The notes under the pieces are model-generated. The model was not told where the DNA came from and did no database searches. It was given only the letters and a program-made list of their open reading frames with translations. From Brachionus koreanus (lineage: Eukaryota > Rotifera > Eurotatoria > Ploima > Brachionidae), in contig PJRA01000018.1 of the NCBI GenBank assembly GCA_016987375.1, positions 573,397 through 592,206 of the forward strand: a stretch of DNA of 18,810 nucleotides, given 5' to 3'. The position numbers were made by a program, and so were the translations under genes. Shown piece by piece: positions 7,747-17,311 of this stretch (its first letter is position 1; each line of letters starts with the position of its first letter).

Positions 7747-10700
7747 TTACATCAACCTGCTTCGAGTTTTTTGATTGTCATAGGAAAAGGTTCGTCGCTT
7801 ATCATTAGACGAATTTTGAGTGGAATATTTGCCCGTAGGCGGCTGATAGATGCCGCGCTCAGGCTTTTTTCTAGCCGAGCAGTCGCTATCAGCCGAATCG
7901 TTAGACACCGACAAAGAACGTTTGTTTTGTTTGTTTGGTTGCTGTACACCTTGCGCCTCCAATGATTGGCTCGATTTCCATGACAGAGTAATGCTGGTCT
8001 TGTAAGCCGGTGGATTGTGAAACAAGTCCTTTATCAACGCATCTATGTTTGTTGTTACCTTTAGAGCCACTCGTCGAATTTTGTTCTAGAAAAAGAAAAA
8101 ATTTTTTTTTTAATTTTTCCAATTTTTCAAGTAGTTTGTCTATAAATTTTAGTTTATGTCTCAAAATAATTCTAGTATTTCATTTAAAGTAATTTGATTA
8201 TACTAGGACAAATTTTTTCTCGTCACACTATTAATTTCATCCCATTTGTTTTGTTTAACAATTTAATTAATTGAGGATATTTTTTATTTTAAATGAGTTT
8301 AAGATTGATTTTTTATTTTTTTAATATTAAATTTATTTTTATTAGAATAAAAGACTGTTTACCTAGCTATAATTTTGCAACAGAGTTGACGAGTTTGGCA
8401 AGCTTGTTTTTTCAAAAAAAATACATGTTTTTCTAGTTTATTATGATTAAAAGCTTTATTTGATTTAGTTGGAGAAGTTTAATAGAAAGAGATGAGACTG
8501 AGAATGCATGAATTAATAGTGTGAAAGCTAAATTGGATATTTTTCTTCAAAATTAAGTGGGAATTATATTACTTTTTTTGTTTAAATTAAACACTCGACT
8601 GTTTAATATTTTTTCTGATCTTTTGAAAAATTAAAAAAAAAAATTATTTTTTAATTTTTTATCAGAATCCATTTTCACATTTGGACAGCTCAAAAACGTT
8701 CAAAATTAAAAGGTAAAAGAAAATGAATTTGTTAAGTATTTTTCAATGTTTATTGTTCTAAGTAGACTTGTAATTTCTCTCTTAGTAAATAGTGACAGTA
8801 ACAAAAACCTAAATTTAGAAAAATCATTTCCTTACATGATCATCATCTCTGTGAGCTCTGATCTGATCTTCAGAAGACAGTTGGATTTAATCTTCAAAAA
8901 ACAACATGTTTTTAAAGAATACTGACTTTGAAAATTTAGAAAAAATGGCATTTTTGGCCAATTTTTTTTTCATTTTGAAAACAAGTGTTCGATAAGAAAC
9001 GACATGTCCTTTTTTCTATTGTGACATGTCGTAAAAATCGAGAAAATACGTCATCAAAATTAAAAACAAAAATCAAGTAGTAAATTATTAATGCTTACAA
9101 AAAGACGAAACATTTTTTCTAATTTTTCTAAACTATCTTTGTTTCATTTAAATCTTTTTTAATACTTTTTTTCTATGAAAATAAAATTATTTTATAGAAA
9201 AAATTAAATAATTTTATAATATTTTTTATTTAAGATTTTGATTGAGAAAAAATTAAAAAAATGATTAAATTTATTGAATAAAAAACAAATAAAGGAAGTT
9301 ACAAAAGGGGTTCAAAAGACCCCTCCGGTTTTTGAGTGTTAAAATATAAGTCAAAAATATGCTTGATTAATGTTAAAGGTATTTTGAAGTTTATGATTAA
9401 AATTTAATGATCATGTTCAAATATAATTGTTTTTCAAAAATTTATAAGAAGCTTTTTAAATGAAAAATACAATTTTTTTTTCTTAACTCTAAAAGCCAGA
9501 TGAGTCTTTTGAACCCATTTTGTTACATCATTTATTTGTTTTTTACTCAATAAATTTAATTACATTTAATTTTTTTTCTTTAGGATCTGGTGACTCGTGA
9601 TTATAACACAAATAATAAAACATATTTTATTAATAACTTTTTTGAATAAATGATATAGGCAACTTCTAGCCTAAACTAAGCAATAAATAATAAAGAAAAT
9701 AAAAACAATAAAAGAATAGTAATAAATAAGTTTTTGATTTCTTCGATGTTATAATATAGTATTGTCTAATTTGTCTAATATTTAATACAGTGTTGAATAC
9801 TGTTAATTTGCTAACGCATGAGATCATTGTATTGCACTGTGAAACTATAGACATATACTAAAGGCTAGAGTTGGTGTTGTAGTTATTAAGAGAACTAAAA
9901 CGCATATTTAAATCAAAAACATAATAAAATAATTTTATTGAAAAAAGTGAAAAAACGAGTCAAATAAAATGGGTTGTAAAATCCCTCCGGCCTCTGGCTG
10001 TGAAAATAAACATTCTTTTTTACATAAAGCTAGCTGTTGGTTAAAAAAAAAAATCTATAAAAAATTTAACTTTTTAATCTTTTTTAGATTCTTTTTTTTC
10101 TAATTTTTGTTTTTATGATGGTGTCAAAATTTTTGTCTTATATCGTAAAAAAAATTTTCAAACTAGACTTGGAAATTAAAAGCTAAGAATCAAAAATGCG
10201 AATTACTACTCTTACCTGTTCATTATCAGCATCTGTTTTAGCATTCAATGACGAATTAATTAGAGTATTTCTAAGTTCTTTTATATAATTTTTGGTACCC
10301 TTGGCAAAATATTGAAGTCTGAGACGAAAATCTTTTAGCTTGTCTTTGTTATCGGGTGAGCCTAAAAAGTCTTGTTTGCACTTGGCTAGTGCATGAAACG
10401 TATACATTAGGCATTCAACATAGGAAAAGTTAAATCTGACCTCGGTGTCGTCGTTTTTGTCTTCAGTTTCTTGTGAGACCTGTGCTTCAACAGGCGGCTT
10501 TGGTAGATAGTTTAGAAGCAAATTGTAAACAGCGTCAATTTGTTTGTCTGAAACAGTATCCGTGCCAGTCGAAGACCAAGTGAAAAACGAGCACAAATCG
10601 GCAAAAGACTTTAAAATTTCAAATCTAATGCCCTCATCGGCTATTTGATCAAATATGCCAAGCACATTGTCTATAAACATAAGTACATACTTATTAGAAT

Positions 10701-11761
10701 TTACATTTTTGGAAAATAGTGCAATCGCTTGCTGGATACATGACACAAGTATCATTATTCTTTCCAAATCATCGCTCTAAATTCACAATAAAATAATTTT
10801 TTTTTCTATTTTAAATTTTAGAATTACATTGAATTTTTTGCCCAGCTCAGACTGTTCCATTATGATGGCGACTAGTTCTTGTCTTCCCTGCAAAGTGTTC
10901 ATCGAGCTGAGCGAGGCCAACAACCGAACGAACATAATAAACTCCTCGGCGTCACAGTCACTCAAAGTTCGTTTAACATTTTTGATCAGCAAGTCCTCGA
11001 TCTCTCGATTGAACATGGAGAACGAGGCATCGCTCGATGCGCTAGAGAAAAAATTCGGCAGTTTGCCGCACAGGAATTTAATTCCCCGCTTGCGCACTTG
11101 ATCAAGCTCGGCTGTGTTTATTTGATTGAACATTTCGTTCAAAGTAGCTGTGTGTCAATTTAAATTAAATTAGAAAAAAAAAAAAAATTAAATTTTTTTT
11201 CTGTTAATTTTATACCTTTGGGATTAATTTTCAGTATGGTAGTAAGACTTAGCTGAACTTGATTGAACTCTTGTGAGTCCTCGGTCTGCAATAATTGAGT
11301 GAGAATGTCGGCTATGCGGTTCAAATGCTCGGCCGAGCAGTCCTTGCCAATAGATGCCAGGTCTTTAATAGCCGATTTTCTTATCTAAATAGATTTTATT
11401 TTGAAACAAAAATTCTTGGAAATTTTGTCTAATTACATTGACGTCTTTATCCTCGCATAGGTCAAATATGGCATCGATGGCAACTGGCATTTGATTGGGA
11501 AAAAAATTAAAGAAACGAGTAATGAACTGCGATGCGAGCAGTCTTTCCTTGGTACCAGCTTTTGTACCCTTTATTATGTTCAGATAAGTTTCCTCATGCT
11601 ATTAAATTTAATAAAAAAACTTAAATATTCTCTTTTTTTTTGATTTAATTTTATTAGTTTCATACTTGTCCAGCAGTGTCTTTGGCCTCGGCCAATATCT
11701 CATAATATTTGTACAAATCGTCTATGGTCACTTGAATTTCAGACGCCATATCCGAACTCAT
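7747..11761 (-). CDS. API5: Apoptosis inhibitor 5 (API5/AAC-11), six exons
   Basis: A nuclear helical-repeat (HEAT/ARM-like) scaffold that suppresses apoptosis, reported to bind Acinus and FGF2. Exons in order: 11761-11666, 11598-11437, 11384-11216, 11147-10828, 10776-10216, 8085-7747. All junctions are GT-AG and keep frame, giving 548 residues (human about 524). Conserved signatures: DDLYKYYEILAEA (14-26), FDLCEDKDV, LTQLLQTEDSQEFN, GIKFL, EEFIMFVRLLASL, GRQELVAIIMEQSEL, AIALFSKNVNSNK, FSYVECLMYTFHAL, LKDFRLRLQYFAKG, NKIRRVALKVTTNI and IKDLFHNPPAYK. The last exon keeps a basic tail with IYQPPTGKYS but lacks the RGR-rich end of the human protein. Introns 1-4 are 67, 52, 68 and 51 bp; intron 5 is 2130 bp and full of repeats. 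It is divergent from PPP1R2. Confidence 0.95.
8999..9032. repeat. 10-bp perfect inverted repeat, ACGACATGTC hairpin
   Basis: ACGACATGTC (8999-9008) and its exact reverse complement GACATGTCGT (9023-9032) flank a 14-base T-rich loop inside API5 intron 5. Each arm has a CATG core resembling p53-family half-sites (RRRCWWGYYY), with imperfect flanks. It could equally be an RNA hairpin or a chance repeat. Confidence 0.6.
9262..9563. mobile_element. MITE-like element with long terminal inverted repeats
   Basis: The left arm (about 9262-9342) reads AAATTTATTGAATAAAAAAC, then AAATAAAGGAAGTTAC, then GGGGTTCAAAAGACCCCTCC. The reverse complement of about 9483-9563 reads the same with few changes, including GGGTTCAAAAGACTCATCTG. 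So two arms of about 75-80 bp flank a centre of about 140 bp, the layout of a foldback or non-autonomous DNA element. No coding capacity. It lies inside API5 intron 5. Confidence 0.7.
9660..9873. repeat. Possible small inverted-repeat element
   Basis: CAACTTCTAGCCTAAAC at the left and the reverse complement of the right end, CCAACTCTAGCCTTTAG, share about 12-14 bases with one gap, around a 180-bp AT-rich interior. This suggests a second short element between the arm copies in API5 intron 5. The match is short and may be chance. Confidence 0.3.
9940..10005 (+). repeat. Third, solo copy of the MITE-like arm
   Basis: The sequence TTTATTGAAAAAAGTG, then AAATGGGTTGTAAAATCCCT, then CCGGCCTCTGGCTGTG follows the order and spacing of the left arm at 9262-9342 (GGGGTTCAAAAGACCCCTCC, GGTTTTTGAGTG). 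I found no matching inverted partner nearby, so it is a solo or diverged copy. Confidence 0.5.
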
Positions 11762-12235
11762 TTTTTTAATTTTTTTTCAAATCAAAAATAATGCGTGTCT
11801 AATAGATTTTTTAGTCTAAACATATGGCTTATATTAAGGGCTTTATTCAAAATTAATTTCACAAAATTGTTCAAATTTTAGTGCTTGTTGTGTATTTGCT
11901 TGTAAGGAGCCTAAATTTAGAGTGGAAGTTCATAATTGCGAGAAGTTGCAAAAAAGGAAAGAATATTAAATTAAAAAAATAAAATAAAACAGCAAAAAAG
12001 CTTTAAATTGCAAATGAATTTTATTTTTTGAACACACAGTTTGGTATAAAGTGAGCGCGTAATGCATTCTTAAATGTGTAGTTTTATTTTATTTTTCTAT
12101 AATTTCAAAGTTGAATTTTTTATGTATTTATAAAATAAAAAAAAATATATATATAAAAAAAGATGACTTTTTTTTTATTTGTTATCGATTTTTATTTGAT
12201 TTAGATTCTAGTTTCCTTATGTTACTCAAATAGCT
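11762..12235. promoter_or_regulatory. Divergent promoter region between API5 and PPP1R2
   Basis: A 474-bp spacer separates two start codons facing away from each other, so both promoters must lie within it. It is A/T-rich with long T and A runs and a TATATATATA stretch near 12146. I see no distinctive transcription-factor cluster. The PPP1R2 side ends TTCCTTATG...CAAATAG-ct-ATG, a possible splice acceptor two bases before the start codon. Confidence 0.55.
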
Positions 12236-13006
12236 ATGGATCCGCGAAACACAGAGGGAGCGAGCGCTCATTTCTTTCCGGGTACATCTAGCCTAAAAGC
12301 CACGCCAAAAAAGGGAATCCTCAAGCACCGTGCCAGCTCGGACTTTTCCAGCCTATCCTCAAATACTTTCGACTCTAAATTGTCAGTCAGCTAATCATTC
12401 TTTTTAATGTATTTAATTTAAACTAATTATAGACTCGAAAAGAACACTGCAATGAATGGCTCGATGAAAACTATGCATTGGGACGAAATGAATATACTAG
12501 CCACTTATCATCCGTCTGATAAAGACTACGGATTCATGAAAGTCGATGAGCCACCTACCCCATACAACTACTCTACAGACACCCCCAATGTATTCTCATT
12601 TTAGATTTATTTTAATATTTAATAATCATATTTTATGACTAGGTAAATAGCAATGAAGCAGATGAATACTCTATTGATTTCAATGATTTGAAAAATAAGT
12701 AATCTAGCAATTTTTTTTGTTATGTGAGAATTTATTAAAATAAAATTGGCTTAGATTAGATAAATGCGCTAGTTTGACACCTAAAGTGATGCGTACTCGT
12801 TCCTTAGGTAGGCTTAATCAAATTTTTGACATATTGATTAGTTTTTTTTTCAAGATCAAGGAAGTGACAGAAATGAAGAAGTTGATGAGGATGCTTTAAA
12901 ACGAAATATGGAGTTCGAAAAACATCGTAAAGCTCATTATAACGAGTTCAAAATGGCTCAATTGCTTAGAAGTCAATTAAAAGACGAAGAAGAGGACCAA
13001 GATTAG
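12236..13006 (+). CDS. PPP1R2: Protein phosphatase 1 inhibitor-2 (PPP1R2), five exons
   Basis: A small, largely disordered inhibitor/chaperone of the PP1 catalytic subunit. Exons 12236-12381, 12433-12589, 12643-12698, 12755-12807 and 12855-13006 join in frame with GT-AG introns of 51, 53, 56 and 47 bp and give 187 residues (human 205). All three PP1-contact regions are visible: KGILK (26-30, the SILK-type motif), [16 protein letters not shown] (60-75, the KSQKW region), and [15 protein letters not shown] (from 165, the helix that covers the PP1 active site). EPPTPY places T90 at the GSK3 site that controls inhibition (human Thr72). The protein ends in an acidic tail. The exon 1 donor GTCAGT is non-standard after GT, but it is the only phase-2 choice found that avoids the TAA just downstream. 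Individually the exons are too short to stand out as open frames. Confidence 0.93.
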
Positions 13007-14428
13007 ATAGTTATTTTTGGTTATTTTTTTTTTATTCAAACAATTCTGTAATCTAACGAGTTATAAAATAAAAATAGTAGAAATATGTGTTTAAGGCTAC
13101 TTTAGTTTATAATTGCCTGAATGACGACAAGTATTAGATCCTTTTTACCATATATTTTTCTTAATTTAACTTTATCAATAAAAATTTTTCAAGTTCAGTT
13201 ATTTATTTAATTAATCAGATAAAAAGCATTATTCAAATAATATTCAAAAAATTATTTATTGAAAATATTTGTCATTATATTGATTAATAATTTATTTATA
13301 TGCAATAAATCAAGAAAAATTGCTTATTTAGTATTTATTTATTCATTTCGCACAATTTGTTTTTTAAGCAATTTTATCTGTAAAAACTAATTTACTGTAA
13401 AGTTAGTAGATTTGTGTAAATATTCGAATAGGACGAAAAATTAAATAAAGTATTACATTTTTTTGATATTTTTATTTATTCAACCCAAGTCAGTAAGTCC
13501 CATTGAAACAAATTGAAATAAAATTTTGTTTCTAATAACTAGCCTCATCTGGCCCTCTCCTTCTGATTCTGATACTAATATCTTAACGATTTTATACAGG
13601 CCCTAGCGGCTTGACTCTCAATTTTTCGCTTAAATTAATTTTACTCATAAATAAATGATTATTTTACAATTAAGACTGTTTAATGTAAAAATTCGATAAA
13701 GTATAAATAGTATATTAGTTCAGAATTGCTACATTTAAGTATAATTGAATCAAAGGAACACTAAGCTTATGCTAGATAGTATTCAATTCAATTTAAATGA
13801 GTCAAATCTTAAAAGTTTAGTTAATTGAATAGATATAAATGGCAAAAAAAAATTATTTAAATAAAAATAAAATTTTATACTAATTTAGAAAATAAGTGGA
13901 AAAAAATTTAAAACTTCATTTTTGTTTCTTTCATTATTTCAGATATTTATTAATCATCCAGGAAATTTACACAATTCCGTATTTTACAATTTTATTTTTA
14001 AATTGAATTAAATGATTAAATGAATTAGAAGAAAAAAAAAACTTTTTTTTTTCGTCAATTTGTCTTTCTCTGTTGTCCCTTACAATACATAGTTATTTTA
14101 GTAGTTGTATGGCTTGAAAGTTTTCATTCGGATTCGATTCGATTTAATATCATTTTAAATGACATTTAAAAATTAATTTAATTCAAATATCAAGATAAAT
14201 AAATTGAAATGCAATTTGATCTTTGGATGATAGATCGTTGCAACATATTTAAACATCTTAAATTCTAATGACTTAGTTGATAGTAAGAAAAAAATTATTA
14301 TTAATTATTTAATTTGTTTGTTTAATTAACTGCTATTTTTAAGTATTTTCATTACCATTCGACATTGAATAAAGTGAAAACTTTTATTAGATGAACAAGA
14401 AAATTCAACACTTAAGAATTCCAAGTAC
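13007..14428. other. A/T-rich intergenic stretch, no gene seen
   Basis: Apart from the PPP1R2 3' untranslated region (AATAAA-like signals near 13065) I see only A/T-rich sequence. A slightly GC-richer patch near 13490-13620 shows no coding frame or repeat partner in this window. Confidence 0.5.
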
Positions 14429-14580
14429 ATGTATTACGTAATACATTGATGAACTTGTTAGCTAGTGTTAATAAAAAACCTTCTCTTTAAACTAAAACAT
14501 GTTACGTAATACATTTTTAACGGATAAAAAGGAACGTTCAATAACTGAAAAAAATGAATGTAAATGTATTACGTTATACC
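14429..14580. repeat. Three TTACGTAA-centred palindromes at about 68-bp spacing
   Basis: ATGTATTACGTAATACAT (14429-14446) is a perfect 18-bp palindrome. ATGTTACGTAATACAT (14499-14514) and ATGTATTACGTTATACC (14564-14580) repeat it with small changes. The cores start at 14434, 14502 and 14569, so spacing is 68 and 67 bp, while the DNA between them is not obviously similar. TTACGTAA is the classic site of PAR/E4BP4 (NFIL3) and C/EBP-like bZIP factors, which makes a regulatory cluster plausible. It lies about 1.2 kb upstream of bystin. Confidence 0.65.
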
Positions 14581-14955
14581 ATTAGAACAAGTAATGTCTC
14601 TGTTGTCTCTCATATAACCGTTTGAAAAAATTCAATCCATACATGAAAAAACTATTAAACTATTCTTATTAAAATTTCTTGACTTTTAATTAATTATCAA
14701 CTTTGAACAAGCTACATGATCAAGCATAAATTTTATTTTTAGCTTTATTGAAACTAAATTATTTCACATTTATTCAATTTTAAAAGAAGAAATTATAACC
14801 TTTCTTAAAGAAAGCAATTTAGAGAGTCAATTTTCAAAAATATGATAAACATTAAAGATTAAACCCTTTTGACAGTTGCATTCTTAATCTAAAAATCATT
14901 TCTATTACGAACTGAATGCATTACTAGTTTTTAGTATCAAATTAATTTAACTGGG

Positions 14956-14965
14956 TATAAAAAGG
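14956..14965 (+). promoter_or_regulatory. TATA-box-like sequence
   Basis: TATAAAAAGG preceded by GGG stands out from the AT background. A related block, GGATAAAAAGGAACGTTCAA, lies at 14522-14541, beside the TTACGTAA palindromes. About 160 bp downstream the GC-richer repeat island begins, so this may be the promoter of a transcribed repeat, or chance. Confidence 0.25.
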
Positions 14966-15122
14966 AGCGTATTCAAAAATATTTTCTAACATTGTTAAAG
15001 CTTAAACTAATTTGACAAAGGTATGAATAGGTGAGCTTTCTTTCAGTACCCTTTCATTCCTTTTTTTTCGAAACAACAATAAAAACAATAAAATAATTCT
15101 AAAGGAATTAAAATGCCTTTCT

Positions 15123-15583
15123 AACTCTGCCTTTGCAGGTCCCAAGCCCTGATGAGAAAACGAGGAGGGGGCTGGCAGCCACTTTGAGTGGTCTTCTACG
15201 TAGTTTGTGAAAGAGCTGTAAGATGGGCACATAGATCTACAGATCTTTGTCCAAGTTTTGTAGTATGAGGGTGTCGCTGGCTTCGACCATCACCCAGTAT
15301 GAGATCCGAAAGGAGCAAGAGCTTGTTTTACGGCTGACCCTTTGCAGATAGACGTAACTTTGGAAGCTTAAAGTTAAGGCATTTCTCTCAAATGGAGAAT
15401 TGTCGCTTGGTTTGTGGTTCCAAGCTAGTTGTAAATAGTTGCCGAGTTCGCAGCCAATTTAAAGTGCTCGGATGAGTGGCGCTGTTTATGATGAACGTCC
15501 CACGAGCTTCTTAGGGGAAGGCGCCAGTCATAACTCTGCCATAGTCGGTTCCCAGCCCGATTGAGAAAAGAGGAGGATGGCTA
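15123..15583. repeat. GC-richer repeat island flanked by about 52-bp direct repeats
   Basis: This block has clearly higher GC than its surroundings. It begins with AACTCTGCC, GGTCCCAAGCCCTGATGAGA and GAGGAGGGGGCTGGC (15123-15176) and ends with AACTCTGCC, GGTTCCCAGCCCGATTGAGA and GAGGAGGATGGC (about 15533-15583). The repeat period is about 410 bp, so it is either one full unit plus the start of a second tandem unit, or a body with direct terminal repeats. The GGTCCCAAGCCC...GAGGAGGG style resembles sequence I associate with LINE-derived repeats in animals, but no protein motif is readable. All frames have stops. Confidence 0.6.
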
Positions 15584-15768
15584 AAAAATAATTTATTTTA
15601 TACAAAGCAATATAATATATTTGGTCAATTGATTTAAAATAAAATTAAGTAGAGTTACTTTTGCTTAAAATAAAATCTAAAAAATTTACATATATTAGAA
15701 AAAAAATTTAAGAAATGTGATTTTTAACAAAGAAAAAAGTAAAAAATTGTTTTAGATTGATTTAAAAA

Positions 15769-17148
15769 ATGGGTAAAATTAAACAGAACAAGCACTTGGG
15801 TGCTTCAAGACAAAATGCTGATCCAATAGGCTCTAAAATGTCACTAGGCGATGAACTAGAATCTCTCAAAGTGGCAAAACAAAAGTCAAATCAAGATCCA
15901 AAAGAGAAAAAAAATCTCGCATTAGAGGATGAATTTGTTAGCGAAAAAATTAGCGCTAGAATTTTAGCCGAGGCTCGCAAACAGCAGTCCGAGCTACAGG
16001 ACGAAATAGACGAATCGAACGATCATTTAGACTCGAACAATAACAAAGCTAAGAATCTAAGGTTCAATCTAAAAGAAATCGAGTCCGATTCAGACGAATC
16101 GTCGCACGAGGATAACGAATGCGAACATGAAATAGAAATAAACGAAGAGGATCAAAAAGCATTCGATTTATTCATGTCGAATACAAGCCAAACTAAGCGA
16201 ACAATTGCTGATTTAATTATGGAAAAATTGACCGAAAAAAAGACAGAAATAAAAAGTCAGATGAGTGAAATTGGCGCTGAACAGTCTCAAATTAATTTGC
16301 AAATGGATGAAAGAATTGTGCACGTATATGCGCAGATAAAAGAAATTTTGTCAAAATATAGAAGTGGAAAGTTACCAAAGGCGTTTAAGATTTTGCCATC
16401 GTTGGCCAATTGGGAGCACATATTGTACATCACTGAGCCGGATGTTTGGTCAGCGGCAGCGATTTATCAGGCAACAAGGATATTCGCGTCAAATCTAAAC
16501 GCCAAAATGGCCCAGCGATTTTACAGTTTAGTTCTAATGCCAAGAATCAGAGATGACATTAACGAATACAAAAGACTTAATTTTCACCTATATATGGCAT
16601 TGAAAAAAGCTCTATTCAAACCATCTGCATTTTTTAAAGGAATTCTGTTGCCTTTATGCGAATCTAAGAATTGTACTTTGCGAGAAGCAATAATAATTGG
16701 CAGCATTATGGCAAAAAGTTCAATACCAATGCTGCATTCAGCGGCAGCATTACTAAAAATTGCCGAAATGGAGTATTCAGGAGCTAACTCTATTTTTATT
16801 AGAATTTTATTGGACAAAAAATATGCTCTGCCCTATAGAGTAGTGGACGCGATTGTAAATCATTTCATTCAGTAGGTTTTGTAAATGAAAGAAAATTAAA
16901 AAAAAATTATCTTTTATAGATTTAGAAATGAAAAAAGACAATTGCCTGTATTATGGCATCAGTCTTTATTGACATTTGTGCAAAGATATAAATGTGATAT
17001 TTCTAGCGAACAAAAAGAGGCGATAAACGAACTAATAAAGAAACAGAGCCATCGAGAAATAAGTAATGAAATAAGAAAGGAACTAGAAGATTCAAAATCA
17101 AGAGAAATTGAAAAATCAAAACTATTAATGGATTTTTGTTTAGAATAA
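15769..17148 (+). CDS. BYSL: Bystin (BYSL/Enp1), 40S ribosome assembly factor, two exons
   Basis: Bystin/Enp1 binds the pre-40S particle and is needed for 18S rRNA maturation in the nucleolus and for pre-40S export. Exons 15769-16871 and 16920-17148 are split by a 48-bp GT-AG intron. The split codon CA+A gives Q368, restoring [18 protein letters not shown] (human HFLGFRTEKRELPVLWHQ). The protein is 443 residues (human 437). An acidic, low-complexity N-terminus (1-140) precedes the bystin domain: [18 protein letters not shown] (144-161), [19 protein letters not shown] (194-212), [12 protein letters not shown] (232-243), [20 protein letters not shown] (265-284), [13 protein letters not shown] (296-308) and [12 protein letters not shown] (332-343). 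A good acceptor, TTGTTTTAG, ends 13 bases before the ATG, suggesting a 5' UTR intron or trans-splicing. AATAAATAAAATAAA follows the stop. Confidence 0.96.
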
Positions 17149-17212
17149 ATAAAATAAAAAGAAAATTATTTTTTTCCCATAAATATTTTCCTTAAAATGA
17201 AACAAATGTTTT

Positions 17213-17311
17213 AGAGAACGTCTTGCTCTTTAATTTGAGCTATTGATAAGTCCTCTTCAATCAAAATTGACCAAACCGGAAGTACCGGGAACTTGGGTAC
17301 TCTTGGTCAAG
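17213..17311. repeat. Dispersed structured repeat, copy 1 (nested hairpin)
   Basis: 17213-17257 matches 18766-18810 at 39 of 45 positions in the same orientation; the shared core is CTCTTTAATTTGAGCTAT. Just after it, TTGACCAA (17267-17274) pairs with TTGGTCAA (17303-17310), and nested inside AGTACC (17281-17286) pairs with GGTACT (17296-17301), a two-tier hairpin. It lies in or just after the bystin 3' untranslated region. Confidence 0.65.

Larger units (their letters stand above)
8086..10215 (-). other. Oversized last intron of API5
   Basis: Donor CAG|GTAAG at 10216/10215 and acceptor TTTTCTAG ending at 8086, on the minus strand. The flanking codons join as ...ADNEQ-NKIRRVALK, matching the API5 family across the junction. 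At 2130 bp it is about 30 times longer than every other intron here, and it contains the inverted-repeat elements listed separately. I see no coding exon inside it. Confidence 0.9.

Noticed and set aside
9306..9330. tRNA B-box-like GGGTTCAAAAGACCCC
   Set aside because: Two extra bases compared with the B box and no A box at the right distance; better explained as part of the inverted-repeat arm.
9666..9854. A 62-codon minus-strand open frame in API5 intron 5
   Set aside because: Lies within the possible small inverted-repeat element, low complexity, no family resemblance.
10829..11163. Two plus-strand open frames opposite API5 exon 4
   Set aside because: They are antisense shadows of a well-conserved API5 exon.
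15002..15232. A 76-codon minus-strand open frame
   Set aside because: It overlaps the start of the GC-richer repeat island; no recognisable motif and no codon signal beyond the repeat.
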